NCBI GenBank assembly: GCA_963970005.1
Contig: CAXAMN010026461.1
Span: 487,046 to 551,045, forward strand
Direction of reading: 5' to 3'
Length of the DNA: 64,000 bases
From: Durusdinium trenchii
Taxonomy: Eukaryota > Sar > Dinophyceae > Suessiales > Symbiodiniaceae
Within the stretch, counting starts at the first letter, position 1; each line of letters starts with the position of its first letter. The position numbers and the translations under genes were made by a program. This document shows positions 30,653 to 42,231 of the stretch, one piece after another. The notes under the pieces were generated by a model. It made no database searches and was not told the origin of the DNA. It worked only from the letters and a program-made list of their open reading frames with translations.

Positions 30653-31454
30653 GGATACAAAGTCCTGCCACCCTAGTTAAGGTGGGTGGCCAGGTGGGTG
30701 CGGTGTTCCAATCGCGGTGCCAGTACTTGTCAGAGTTACCAGGATGAACCACCTTTTGGAGTGGGGGTGACTACAGTATATACCATTTCCCCCACTCATA
30801 CAGGTCCAATGCCAATTGACCATGTAGTTTTAAGATTTTAAGGAATGTTGAAAACGAAAACCACAACCCACATGGACCATGATAATTTCGAAGAAACGTT
30901 TTACATACCACGAGAGCCGAGGACTCCAAAAACTGTCATACCCTGAAAATTCACGAGGTGTTTCAAGAAAACACACGTTTTGTTGACTTCCAAAAACAAC
31001 ATTGTTGTGTGTAGTTTGCTAGAGGCGTCCTCTGTTTCCTGCGGTCTTTCTACGGGCTCGAAACTTAATGGATCGAATCGAAAGAACCTCCAGTCTACCT
31101 GGTACCTACTCGTTTGATATCTCAAGGTTGGCAGCTGGAGTTGCACACATGGCCAGTTGGTGGCCGTCGGAGTGCCAGAAAACAGCATGAATTCAACAGA
31201 GACAGCCAGACTGTGGTGGGTCACCTATTTGTGTCCATGCTGCAGTCACAGCATGGTCAGAAAAAATGGAAAGTCAGCTTGGATAAGTGTTGATAGAATG
31301 GCATTGGAAGTCGTGTCGTTCCCTACGCACCTAGATTGCTGTCAACACATTTCAAGTTGTTTGAACAAAGGGAGTTCTGCTTTTGATATGTATAACATAT
31401 CTATACTTTTGTATGGGTCAGGGCCCCTGCATCTGGCGCTTGACTTCAACCACA
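30653..31454. other. No clear gene
   Basis: Open frames at 30901-31224 (minus) and 31157-31489 (plus) overlap, and neither has a domain or coding-like codon choice. Confidence 0.35.
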
Positions 31455-31590
31455 GAGCACGGGCGCGTTCTCCGCTCCAGCTGGCCTGAACCTCCGCCAA
31501 GTGGTTTTTCCGCCCCTTGTGGCTGTTACGGCTGCAGCTGCTACCCCGGGAAGAGGGCCGCTGTGAGCGCTGCAAGCGAAGGACCTGAGG
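31455..31590 (-). CDS. Candidate exon, Arg/Ser-rich
   Basis: A GC-rich minus frame reads PQVLRLQRSQRPSSRGSSCS, then HKGRKNHLAEVQASWSGERA. GC3 is high. The strand choice rests on codon use only. The family is unknown. Confidence 0.4.
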
Positions 31591-32199
31591 GGCAGTGGTG
31601 CAAGTGATCAGGTGGGTGTTCACCGTCTTGAAAACGACGAGCAATTGAACATCTACTTGAAAATACCAGCAGCGCAGTGCGAGGAACCAGCCCAGGCCCT
31701 TAAGAGATACCAACTACCACTTCTACGCTACCACTTCTACACTACGCTGCCTCCTTCGGGTGGAGTGGGATGGGTACGACCAGGTCCCACAAGTGCTGGT
31801 GCTGAGAAAATCATATGATTGCCGAAGTGTATATTGTAATTCATCGTGCATACGTGGGACATGGACAACAGGGCCTCCAGGTAAAAATAAAAGAAAGTGG
31901 CATTTACTGAACTGTGAGAAACAAACCCATAAGACTCTGAAATGGATACCTGATTTCAATGTTGAAACCACCGTTGCTGTTGAACATCCCAGTTTGCCGT
32001 GGCAAAGTATTGGAATCACCATAGGTGTCGGTGTCAATGATTGATACCACACCAAGAACAAGTGTCAGGTCGACAGTTTTGCATACTCGACGTTGACAGC
32101 TTCATACTTTGCCGTACCTTGCCAAGGAGCCAGCTGGGTACTCAACTATTGCACTGTACCATGGTACCATACTATGTACCTGACAAGTAGCAAAAAACA

Positions 32200-32472
32200 T
32201 CAAAAAACTAATTCCATCTGGTTACGCCCAAATATTCCTAAGAAGAGTGACGACTGTCGACTAAAATACCTGACACCGTCCCCAAACCAACCCTCCCCTC
32301 CCGCCACATCCGCTTTCCCCACCACACTCGGAATCGGCGCCTTGTGTAAGGCCAGCACATTGGCACGCAAGACACTGGCGACAGAAGCACCCAAGAGGCG
32401 TACCATGAGTGAGCTGTCTACGGAGCCATCGCTCTCGTCTCCTCCTGAAGTGCGGGATAAACAAGTCCTCAT
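32200..32472 (-). CDS. Candidate exon, unknown protein
   Basis: A minus frame over a GC-rich island reads SGGDESDGSVDSSLMVRLLG, then ASVASVLRANVLALHKAPIP and GKADVAGGEGWFGDG. A second minus frame (32261-32713) also stays open but is Arg/Cys-rich and less likely. There is no recognised domain. Confidence 0.4.
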   Translation of the reverse strand: MRTCLSRTSGGDESDGSVDSSLMVRLLGASVASVLRANVLALHKAPIPSVVGKADVAGGEGWFGDGVRYFSRQSSLFLGIFGRNQMELVF

Positions 32473-32662
32473 GCCCTCCCTCTACTGGTATATATAGATG
32501 GAAGAAAAACACGCCCAGCACCACTTTCAACCACCCAAACAGGGTAGATGGCATGGTTGCCACTATCCCAGGTGGAGTATGGGATGACACCAAAAAGTGC
32601 CGGCACAAGTGTGGACTATGGTCTGATGGGATCTGATGGGGCCATTGTTCTTCGGATTCTTC

Positions 32663-32679
32663 GGCAACCCTCAAAAACA
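32663..32679 (+). repeat. Left 17-bp direct repeat flanking the array
   Basis: GGCAACCCTCAAAAACA, matched by GGCAACCTTCAAAAACA at 33104-33120 (16 of 17). The position directly outside the array is what a target-site duplication would look like. Confidence 0.75.
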
Positions 32680-32682
32680 TAA

Positions 32683-33103
32683 CTAGCGATGCCCTTGTTC
32701 CTAGTAGCTTCAAGCTACTAGTAGCGATGCACTTGTTACTACTAGCGATGCCCTTCTTCCTAGTAGCTTCTAGCTACTAGTAGCTATGCACCTGTCACTA
32801 CTAGCGTTCAATACTAGCGATGCCCTTGTTCCTAGTAGCTTCAAGCTACTAGTAGCGATGCACTTGTTACTACTAGCGATGTCCTTCTCCTAGTAGCTCC
32901 TAGCTACTAGTAGCGATGCACCTGTTGCTACTAGCGATGCCCTTGTTCCTAGTAGCTTCTATTACTAGCAATGCCCTTCTTCCTAGTAGCTTCTAGCTAC
33001 TAGTAGCGATGCACTTGCTACTACTAGCGATGCCCTTGTTCCTAGTAGCTTCTAGCTACGAGTAGCGATGCACTTGTTACTACTAGCGATGTCCTTCTTC
33101 CAG
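32683..33103. repeat. 59-bp tandem array of the CTAGTAG family
   Basis: About seven units of 59 bp plus partial ones. A typical unit is CTAGCGATGCCCTTGTTCCT, then AGTAGCTTCWAGCTACTAGT, then AGCGATGCACTTGTTACTA. In several units CTAGTAGCT-TCT-AGCTACTAG is a perfect 9-bp-arm palindrome. The array is flanked by 17-bp direct repeats (32663-32679 and 33104-33120). Confidence 0.95.
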
Positions 33104-33120
33104 GGCAACCTTCAAAAACA
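33104..33120 (+). repeat. Right 17-bp direct repeat flanking the array
   Basis: GGCAACCTTCAAAAACA, partner of 32663-32679 with one substitution. Confidence 0.75.
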
Positions 33121-33479
33121 AGACATTGTAAGGTGAATTCAGCCAGTGTCCCATCATGCGTTTTCAGCCGGTGGACCGTCCAAAATTATCCTCCAACTCA
33201 CTGGAGCCTTCGGCGGTTGTCCCCCGGTGTCCTGTGGGTTGACGTGTTGTCTCCTGGGTGAAGCGAGCTTTGTTTGCCGCATTGGGCAGCTAGAGTCAAA
33301 AGAACAAACGAACGACAAGGACTTAAAGTGACCTACGAAACATGACGAAACTGCATGTTCACTCTGCCATTTTGGTCAATCCAGTCCTGTGCAAGCCACA
33401 AATAGTTTGCTAATGTTTTTGCCCGGGGGTCTTCGGGGTTCTCCTGATCGAACACCTCCTTTAGTATATAAATGGATCA

Positions 33480-35640
33480 GGCAAATGGGACATGAGCCAA
33501 ACAAGAGGTTCCACAGTCCTGGTTGGCTTGAGTGGTTTCGGCATCCACAGGTTCATCTGCACCTGGCCACGCCAGCTCTCCGTGCTTGACAAAGCAGCGC
33601 GGTGAGCTCATGTCAAGCTCTCCCAAGCTTTGGCGGGTGCAAAAGGCTCAGTCACCAAAGCTACAGTCTATAAACAAGTATGCGACTCCCTTGAATCAGG
33701 TTCTTAAAGCTCTGCCTCCTGGACCAACAAGTGGACATCGGGTTCCTCATTCCAGCCAGTGATGCCGTTGTCAGGGGGATGTTTGCTGAGAGATACCCAA
33801 ACAAGTGCAAGGGAGGACCTAAATGGACCTAGGGGAAGTAGGGGAAGTAGATTGCCCCACAACACCAACCTCGCGAATGAGGCAGTCCTGCCTATGTCTG
33901 GACACCCATCCTGCACACAGGTTTGAGTCGTGGTTGGATTCGACTGGCATCAAATGGCCAAACCAGCTGAGAAAGAAATGAAACCACCTTCATTCTCAGG
34001 AGCTCCCCCGGACAGTTCTCATGATGAGTTTACAACAAGACTGTTTGGCAATCTAAAGGGTCATCTCACCTTCCAACAAACAGTGACAACCCAATAGAAC
34101 AATGCAAATGAGGAGCTGGCTTGACACACGCGAACAACTTCATATACGCGCTTCAGAAAGTCCTGGTTTGGTCGACTGTTGTGGCTGTTGTCAACCACGT
34201 CAGGCTCATCTGCACCTGGTGCCAAGCCAAAACGCTTTGATCCCATCCCTAAAAGCTCGCCGCTTCAAGTTTAATACCAGGAAGCTGGGGCATACATATT
34301 GCTTGGTCAATCTAAGTATAGGGCCACACCTGCTGATATCCCTCATCTCATAAGGTATAGCTGCGCGTGATCCAATCGTCTTGGAAGTGAAAGTACGCAT
34401 TAAGCATACTTGCAGAAGTCCTTTTGTTCATCTCTATATATATATATATACTATATACATATTCCCCGAATAAGCTTGTGTGCGGATTTCCCAAATAAAG
34501 ATCCAAATACAGAATTCATGGAACGACGCAGTCCTGCCTGTGGCTGGAAACTCGTCCTGACTTCAAAGCATTCAATGAAACCTCTTTAGGAGCCTCCAGA
34601 AAGACTACTAAAGATTCTGGTTCGGCATGTCAAGGCTTTGCAATCTGCAACAATGGTTCATCTTCCTGTGCCAAGTGGGGATGGGAAACGCCCATGACTA
34701 GACATGGACCGCGGTCAAAGCCGCTAGCTCTTCAACGGCAAAGCAGCAAAGCATATCAAATGGGAAGACATGTCACAACGGGTCACTTGACAGGCCTGGT
34801 GCGCGCGGCTGGCTTCCTCGTCCACACGAGGCTCATCTGCACCTGGTGCCAAACATTGTCCACAGAAATGGCTGACCGGCTGAAACTTTGCAAAGGAAGT
34901 GTTCACTCTTCCACACTGCAGTAAATACCATTTCGACAGACAGCTTCATCAGTCAAAGGGCCAACACTACTGGCGTTGCCCGTTCTCATGAGGAAGAAAA
35001 CCGGCCATCAAGTCCTGTCTTGATGCTTCCCTTAAAGCACGGCGAATGCAAGAGCGTTGGCCTGTGAAACCTGAGAAGCAGGTCTTCATCTTTTCATCTG
35101 CTCTATTCATCAAACTCAACATGTTACTGTAAGCTGTTCTTTTTAGGTTTGAGACCCCAATACAGAATCGATCGAACGACGCAGTCCTGCCTGTGGCTGG
35201 AAACTCGTCCTGACTTCAAAGCATTCATATAATGAAACCTCTTTAGGAGCCTCCAGAAAGACTACTGAAGATTCTGGTTCGACATGTCAAGGCTTTGCAA
35301 TCTGCAACAATGGTTCATCTTCGTTCGCCAAGTTGGCATGTGAAAAGCCCATGATTAGGCATGGACCGCGGTCAAAGCCACTGGCTCGCTAGCTTCAACA
35401 GCAAAGCAGCAAAGCATATCAAATGGGAAGACATGTCACAACGGGTCACTTGACAGGCCTGGTGCGCGCGGCTGGCTTCCTCATCCACACGAGGCTCATC
35501 AGCACCTGGTGCCAAAGCCAAATGCCCCTGCCCAGCCATTCTAGAGCGGCCAGACTTGGCTGAACAGGCAGAAGTAGGATTGTGTCACTAGCCCAAGCCT
35601 TTCCAACAAGATTAACAAGCACCTGTACTGCCTGCACTGT
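33480..35640. repeat. Four diverged ~650-bp tandem units
   Basis: The landmark GGYTCATCWGCACCTGG occurs at 33550, 34203, 34830 and 35493 (spacings 653, 627, 663). A second landmark, CAGTCCTGCCT, occurs at 33883, 34530 and 35182. Units three and four are nearly identical from about 34507 to 34850 against 35157 to 35515; units one and two are old. On the minus strand each landmark can be read as PGADEP plus a following (V)D (for example LAPGADEPRVDEEASRAHQA), hinting at a duplicated exon in a tandem gene array. AT microsatellites lie near 34433-34460. Confidence 0.8.
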
Positions 35641-36062
35641 AAGCGTGCAGCTGGCTGTGCTTGATTCAGGCTTCTCTAACTGGTATGTAAGATTCCTTCA
35701 CAGACTTGCAATGGCTTTCACAGCTGGCATCCGATCCAGCCCATTTGCCCCAAACCAAGCCATGTCCCACTCGCCTGGTGTGAGCCTTGGCTGTAGGTCA
35801 AGGTTCAGGTTCAGGAATTGGTGCAGAGTCCAGGGGGTCCAGGGGCACTTCATTGTAAGGAAAAGCAAAGAGGGCAGAAGGGGAATTGAAGATCTTGGGC
35901 AACAACTGGTGGGTACGATGTCCTATAGAACTCATCTGACCTTTCCTTTGACAGGAAAGCCATATTTTGTGTGGCTGGTAACACGCTCAAATTCCATGAT
36001 TTGTCTCCTCATGACCTGGCAAACAAATCACCTGGTGAAAACACGAAGCAAACAAATTATGC

Positions 36063-36179
36063 GTGCAGCAAGGACGCTTACTAGGGGCTCCTGGCATCGC
36101 TACTAGGAGCAANNNNNNNNNNGAGCAAGGACGCTACTAGGGGCTCCTGGCCTTACTACTAGGAGCAAGAAGCTATTAG
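36063..36179. repeat. CTAGTAG-family array with assembly gap
   Basis: Units AGCAAGGACGCTTACTAGGG, CTCCTGGCATCGCTACTAGG and CTCCTGGCCTTACTACTAGG occur on both sides of a run of ten N (36113-36122). Sequence on both sides is the same repeat, so the gap size is probably arbitrary and the array may be longer. Confidence 0.9.
36113..36122. other. Assembly gap (10 N)
   Basis: Ten N bases lie inside the repeat array. The true length is unknown. Confidence 0.99.
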
Positions 36180-38176
36180 AAACAATAAATTTCACATCTG
36201 AAGTTGGCCACTCCCCCAGACCTCCTCGACTGCCGACCACCTCGCCTCTCGCCGATCGAGTTCTCCTTCGCAGTCCTCTGCATCGCATGCGGCGATCCAA
36301 GTCATCCCAAGTCATGAAAGGTCATCCCAGGTGGTTCCATCCAAAAATCAAAACATTCGGATGCTGCACAGGCTCAGGAGACTCTTCGGCTTGGAGGAGA
36401 TGGGGTGGGTTCTGGACCATGGGTCCTTCAAATCGCCTAGCATGAAGACATTTCCAGATGCGCCCATGATTCTTGATGAATATATTATATAGCATATTAT
36501 TGTTATATTTATATTTATATATGTCCTACCTGCAAAGTCTTCAAAAAGAATTGCGTGTGTGGGCTCAAGGGCTCACCCCATGGTCAAATGATTGCAGTTT
36601 TTCATCCTGAGTCGATGGCACAACACGTTTCAACATCTGCGCGACAGCAACGAGACATGTGTCTTTTCCACCCAAATTAGATGGGGCAAGTGAGCAAACA
36701 CCGTTGTACAAGTGGCATCCCTGAAATGCACCAGTAATTATTGGATTTCTTCGTTTGTTGGACCGACTTGCGACTGCAAGCCACCGCCCTAGCATGGTAC
36801 AGTTGTTGGTGTAGGATGGTGTAGGCTGGTTCTATGTGTATATATATATTATATGTAGGATGTCTTTGCTCGTTAATGCGAATTGGGCACATGTATCATA
36901 CAGTAGTGTGTGCAGTTAGCTCCTCATATCATCCATCGTGATGAGAATATGACATCGATCATGCATACCTGGATCTGCTACTTGTGTAAATGCTCCAGGC
37001 TAACTCTTTCCACAGTTGCACAGTTGAAAGGTCCAGGCATATTGATCTGCCTGTGTTTGTGCAAGTCACAGCTCGCTACGGCTAACGCCTCCTTGCAGTT
37101 AGGGAAACATCAAACCACACCCACTGTTTCTGCGGTCCAATGAGCATGAGACCGGGATGCTGACCTTTCAAATGCCAGAAAGGGAGACTTGCTAGTCTCC
37201 AGTGCAGGGGGCAGGACTTGTCAACATCACTAAATTACGTATGACTTCGATGTTGAGCTTGTTGGGCGCTCCAAAACTTGCATCATCTTGTGACCCGAGA
37301 CATTCTGTGCCTCTTCACAGCAGTGGGCAAACCGTGGTCACTCGTGACCTTCCTTGCCCTCGCGCAAAGCTTCTAACGTTTTGTTTTTGTTTTGCTGCCC
37401 AGCTTCACCACATTCTCGTCATCGTCCTCCACAGGCGAGGCATGCCAAAAAAACTCTGGCGGTGATTAGAATAGAAACTTGGCTCAAAGCCATCGGCACA
37501 TGTCACGTGGCCGGAAACCCTTAAGAAACAGCGGAACAGAACAGTCTATTTGGAGTTCAAATCACCAGTTTTTAGTTTTGGGTTCTCACCTAGATTTGAG
37601 ACCTCTTCCTCTTCGGTGCGAGGATTTCCATCGACTCTCTCGACACGAGGGCATTAAAAGGCAATCAGCTCAACATATCTCAACACACAGAATGCAGGAC
37701 CCACAAACGGATTGTCGGAAAAGTGCCTTCAATGCCCTGCCCATAGGTACCGGAACCAGCCTTTCCCGCCCGAACCTTCTTAGTGGTTTCAGCCGGCTTA
37801 TATACCTTCTACGCCTCTATCTGCCTGCAACGTGAGTTTTGTGCATGTAAATATTCCTACAAAATTCCCACAAAAACTGTTAATCAGTTGCATCTTGAGA
37901 TGCAAAACAATGCAAAGGCTTTTGTAGCCGCAATCAAGCCAAAGTCCCTCCTAAATACGTTCACCGAGACAAAGAAACCGGGGATGTCAGTGTGTGGGAA
38001 AACTCACGGCTTAGGAGACCCCTCTCTCCCACTGATCGTCCATTTAGAGGTCTCAAGAGCTATCCTGACAACTTAGTCATAAATTTCCATACAGACCATA
38101 TTCTAGTCATTTCTAGTCTGATCACAAGATAAGTGTCCCGAGAGACCAACCATTCATGAAACTTCCCAGAGCGCAC
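36180..38176. other. No clear gene
   Basis: Short open frames on both strands without domains. AT-rich tracts lie at about 36480-36520 and 36838-36860. Confidence 0.35.
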
Positions 38177-38259
38177 CTGGACAGCTCCCGGAACCACTTC
38201 CACGGGCTCCACTCGAAGTTCCGCACGTCCTTAGACCAGGCGAAGGCGCGGAAATTAGC
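38177..38259 (-). CDS. Candidate 83-bp exon
   Basis: The minus frame NFRAFAWSKDVRNFEWSPWK, then WFRELSR, has almost every codon ending in G or C. It is preceded by a pyrimidine-rich tract ending in AAG and followed directly by a donor (CCAG then GTGCGC). This is one of the cleanest exon candidates in the window. It is aromatic-rich and the family is unknown. Confidence 0.6.
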
Positions 38260-39189
38260 CTTCAAAGAGACCAGATGGGAATGGATCACAAGAGGAAAGA
38301 GGTGAAAGATGATCAAAGCACCAAAGAGGAAATGAAACGGGGCAGCGATTCAGTTCTTTGAATCTTTGGTTTCGGCAAAACTAGACAAGTGGATTACCTG
38401 ACCAAACGATCGCCACCAAGGAAGCCTCCAGACCAACCCGGCCTCTCCAGGGATTTGTGGGCCGCATCACGAGTGGCCAAGGGACCTCAGAGCCCAGGTG
38501 AGGACCCACATCCAACACATGCCAAACGAAACCATCAGAAACAGGTGTGTTGCCGCAATGCGCAAGAGCAGGCACGCATCGAATCGTCGAATTCTTTGAT
38601 TTTGCCCCCTCGCTCTATCCCCCGCTGGGACCAGCACCAAGGAAGAGTCTGGCGCCAAGACGTGAAGGTGGCGGTCATCTGAGTCAATCGCTCAGAGCGG
38701 TCTGCCGATCGATTCTGTTGATGGCCGACAATGGCTCAAGCCAACTCACCAAAGTATTTTTACCCCTCTCGAGCCAAGGTCACTGCTCGCTTGAAACAAT
38801 GAAGTGTTTCGAAAGCCTTCTAGTCCTTCAACGGCTGTGGAAATGAGCAGAGCCTTCTTTCTTCAAGGGAAGAAGTTGATCCTTGTACCCTCAAACCCAT
38901 GTTTTTGGGGCCAGCCTTCTTAGAGAAACCATTACAGAATTACATCCCGAAGATCCGACCTTGATGCGTCATAACGCAGTCTGATGCAGCCTCTCTCCGG
39001 CCATGTCCATCTATCTGCTTCTGGGCACCCCGAACCCTCCAGCTCGGAGGTCAACCGCTGGATGGGCAAGGTCTGTCCATCGGACAAAGTCCAAAGCACT
39101 GCTGCCAACCTCGAGGATTCCTGCCATCTTCGGGCGATGGAAGGAGCATGGATGGATCATGAGTTGATGACCATTGGAAGAAACCCCCA

Positions 39190-39308
39190 GCCACCTTGCA
39201 CAAGCGAGCCAAGCAAATCCACGCAAAGCTGTCAGCCAGAACCCCATAGAACCGCTCGATGTAATCACATGACGAAATTGGATGAATCTCTCCAAACTGG
39301 GAGAACAA
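39190..39308 (-). CDS. Candidate exon, unknown protein
   Basis: The minus frame EIHPISSCDYIERFYGVLAD, then SFAWICLARLCK, ends at a donor-like CAAG-GTGGCTG near 39195. The upstream side has TTTTCTCCCAGTTTGGAG as a possible acceptor. A competing minus frame is open in the same place. It may belong to the same minus-strand gene as 39394-39530 and 38177-38259. Confidence 0.4.
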
Positions 39309-39393
39309 CGGCCCTGACTCTTACAAAACAGCTAATTGAGGAAAACAAGAAAGCGACGGCTGACATCTGATTTAGTCACGGTCTTCTAAGACT

Positions 39394-39530
39394 CTATATA
39401 CCTTGTTCAGTTCTGGAGCCCACCGATGCGATTAGGCACGAGCTCTCCTCCTCTTCAATGCCTAATCGCTGCGCCAAACGGCCCAGCTCCACTTCCGACT
39501 GCACATCTGGCCGTGCGGGTCGGGCTGTCA
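39394..39530 (-). CDS. Candidate exon, unknown protein
   Basis: The minus frame SLTARPARPDVQSEVELGRL, then AQRLGIEEEESSCLIASVGS, has high GC3 (GTG GAG CTG GGC style codons). It looks like a helical, acidic segment. The family is unknown. It precedes, in minus-strand order, the candidates at 39.2 and 38.2 kb. Confidence 0.5.
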
Positions 39531-39937
39531 GGCTGGGCCAGATGACTTGACGTCCACTGAGTCCACTGTGCACCAAAGGGGGCCACCAGGTACGGCCGAC
39601 CACTGACGAGGATCTTGGATGCAAGAAAGTAACATGCTAAAACATGCTAAAACAACTAAATCTCCAACTGAAGGTTCTCCAAGCCCTTGGGGTGAACACA
39701 CTGTTCACAATTTCTCGATCTCTGCAGCCCTCTTTCGGTAATATGCAGCTTGAACTGATGGATAACCCCTTGTCACAACCACCCGAAAGTGTCCAAACCA
39801 CCCAGTTACTCATATCCCCAAATCACTCCAACAGATTGGTGAGTTCATTTGTACCAGATCACAAATCGACGTATGATCCTGGTCAACGAATCCTTCTTAT
39901 TACATATACATGTATATATATATATATATTTAAATAT

Positions 39938-40245
39938 ATGCACTACTCTGCTCTGCCCACCTCTTGACCCTAGCCGCGGCTTTTAAGCCGGGGTCAAGTG
40001 CCCTCTGATTGAAAATGGTTTGCCCTACCGATCAAGCTTTTCTTAGGAGGAGCTCGGGGTGGCTGGAGGGAGTTTGAAAGCTACCGGTGGGACACGCATT
40101 TCGTGGATGTTATTCCTACGGAGAGTACATGCACTACTCTGCTCTGCCCACCTCTTGACCCCAGCCGCGCTTTTTAAGCCGGGGTCAAGTGCCCCCTGAT
40201 TGAAAATGGCCTGCCCTCCGATCAAGCTCTCCTTGCCCCCTCCTC
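39938..40245. repeat. Two-copy repeat with a hairpin core
   Basis: A ~110-bp block starting ATGCACTACTCTGCTCTGCC occurs at 39938 and again at 40129 (offset 191 bp). Inside it, CTTGACCCC…GGGGTCAAG (perfect in the second copy) forms a stem around GCCGCG/TTTTTAAGCC. The second copy runs into the 3' side of the recombinase pseudogene. An AT microsatellite lies just before the first copy (39911-39930). Confidence 0.85.
40073..40130 (+). repeat. 58-bp direct repeat, copy A
   Basis: TTTGAAAGCTACCGGTGGGA … GGAGAGTACAT; matches 42232-42289 with two substitutions. It lies on the downstream side of the minus-strand recombinase pseudogene. On the minus strand it reads NNIHEMRVPPVAFK. Confidence 0.85.
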
Positions 40246-41898
40246 CAAGCGAATCTTCTGACAACTCCGCGGGGGCAGGATTAAGGCAGTATATTCTTGG
40301 AGGGCTTGATCGAGGTAAAGGCATGCGGTAGCTAAATGCTTCCACCGGCCTTTGGCCAAAAGTTGGTCAAAAGGCATGCCTTGGGCATATGCCGACGTTG
40401 CTTCCCCCATCGTAAGCTATATGGGAGGTAGTTAAAAGCCCCCAGATCCAAGTGGAGTGCCACCTCTTTCCACAAGGTCCGGAAGGCTGCTGGGGAACAA
40501 TCTACCAATTTGTCATCAGGCCTACGTCGCTGACACAGCAAACGCAGGCAGGAGATTCCAGTCTGCTCTGACACGAGCGCTTTTTCACTGGATTGGAAAT
40601 TTCGTTGCGCTGATGCAAAAACAACATGGCCGATTGGCTGGAACCCTGCAGGAGAACTACATCACGACGGTGCAACTGGAACATTTCACCAGTTCGCAAA
40701 AGCCCACGAAAGGCAACCATCGTAGGTTGCGCTAAACGAGGGCGCCGCCATTTCCACAACACTCCTGCAAAAGCCAAAGCAAGCTCGGGGCTGAGTGGCG
40801 TAGCCCTCGCGGGCAGTTCCAGTTAGTTATTATTCCGCACGGCAACAAGTTGCCACGGCCCTTTGAGCTGTCCTCTCAACTGTGGCTTTCGGTACTGGAC
40901 AGCAGCTAAGACATAGTTCGCCATTGTCTTTGGCCAACCTTCTTCTCACAAATTCCCGGGGTGTCTTTTTGAGAACCGCCACAGTTCGTCCTCCCCCCAC
41001 ATTGTGGGCATGCCAAAACCTTGCGACGACTCCGACGAACGACTCTCTTCTGACCTGCTTCCCCCACGGGACGAGTCCCGATCCTTCTTCTTTCTGGAGC
41101 GATCCTTCTTGCGACTTCTGCTTCGTCCTCGACTGTGCCTTCGTCTTTCCTCCTCTTTCTTTCGTAGTTGCTCCCTGCGTTCAGCGGCTCTCGTCTCAAG
41201 AAGTGCACCAACTGAACCGCGGGGTCCCTTCTCAGGCTCCTCCTTCTTTTTCTCAAGTCGACTTAACTTCTCACCCTTCTCAACTTCAGCTGACTTCAAA
41301 ACTTCTAAAGCCTTATCCAGCCCTGTAGGATCACCATCATGGTCCTTCTTTTCTTTTGGCGGTCCCGCAGGCTCTGGAATTCTGGCAACCCAGGAGTCAA
41401 CAAAATGCATGACTGCTTCCAATGCTTTCTTGTTCGAAAAATCCATCTCCGACATCACGAACACGTTCACCAAACACCAACGGCTAACAGGCATCAACTC
41501 TCTGCCATCACCTCGACTGAGTTTGTCTGGCACTTCTTCCTATCATCTCTGCAGAGGTGGTACAGGCATTTGTCCTGCTTCAAGTACTGTTGGCCGCACC
41601 ATTCATAGTAACCATTACTGGCGACCAGGTGATCACCGATCAAATAGCCTCGGCCCAAATCACCCCAGTCCTCGACTCTCATGCAGGCCTTTCCCTGAGC
41701 TGCTCCGTGCCAATCATAGCATTCATACTCTATCAGGTATCCTTTGTTTAGGATGGATTCAGCACAGACCCAAACGTCATCATGGCTTTAGGCGTCCACC
41801 TGCGTCAGGTGACATTGCATCAGGCCTCCTTGCATGAGGTCATTCCAGTCCTCGAGGGTGCCACCTTTTTTAACGAACCTTATCTTCCGCGCTTTCAT
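40222..41898 (-). pseudogene. Tyrosine recombinase of a mobile element, broken
   Basis: Minus strand. The N-terminal part starts at ATG 41898 with MKARKIRFVKKGGTLEDWND and continues past an in-frame TAA (41790-41788) with CYDWHGAAQGKACMRVEDWG. After a frame change near 41535 an RS/KE-rich segment follows (41533-40946). The catalytic part runs from ~40920: ELPARATPLSPELALAFAG, then FRGLLRTGE (first catalytic Arg), with an in-frame TAA at 40825-40823. After frame changes near 40590 and at the C5 run 40404-40408 come PYSLRWG and KGRWKHLATACLYLDQAL. This fits the R…(H/Y)xxR…(H/W)…Y signature of tyrosine recombinases, with Tyr in the usual His place. Such enzymes move DIRS-like and Crypton-like elements. 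No reverse transcriptase is seen nearby. Confidence 0.75.
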
Positions 41899-41979
41899 AG
41901 TTCCAAGACCTCTAGACTCAAGTCTTGGATCTTGGAGGCATAGGGCCCTCAGAACTCCCTCTCTGAACAGGACAGCACT

Positions 41980-42231
41980 CTAGTCTCCTCGCTGGCCCCT
42001 CCTTTCTCTACACTGCACACCGACACACACAAAGCCCTCCCTACTCCCCCGCTCCCAGAAGGGAAGCCTGGAGAGAAAGGGGAGGGCACTTGGGCCAATA
42101 CCCCAACAACCACACCCCACAAAGGGGATCCGGTCGTCAGGGATGGCTCCCTGTTTCTCTCTTTTTGATGTCTGACCCCCCACCCCTCCCTCCAGACGGA
42201 AGGCTGGGGCGGAGAGGTCAGACACCTTGAC
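41980..42231. other. GC-rich segment with inverted repeats
   Basis: TGTCTGACC (about 42169) and GGTCAGACA (about 42216) form a 9-bp stem around a C-rich then GGCTGGGGCGGAG loop. The minus strand has a 95-codon frame of low-complexity composition starting in the 58-bp repeat. It is probably a non-coding part of the recombinase element. Confidence 0.4.

Noticed and set aside
32683-33103. CRISPR-like array
   Set aside because: There are no unique spacers of constant size between repeats, the whole unit repeats, and the genome is eukaryotic.
37471-37500. Possible dinoflagellate spliced-leader relic (TTGGCTCAA)
   Set aside because: Only nine bases match the end of the leader as I recall it, which is expected by chance in 64 kb.
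41004-41837. 277-codon plus frame, Ser/Phe/Leu-rich
   Set aside because: It is the antisense of the RS/KE-rich segment of the recombinase pseudogene.
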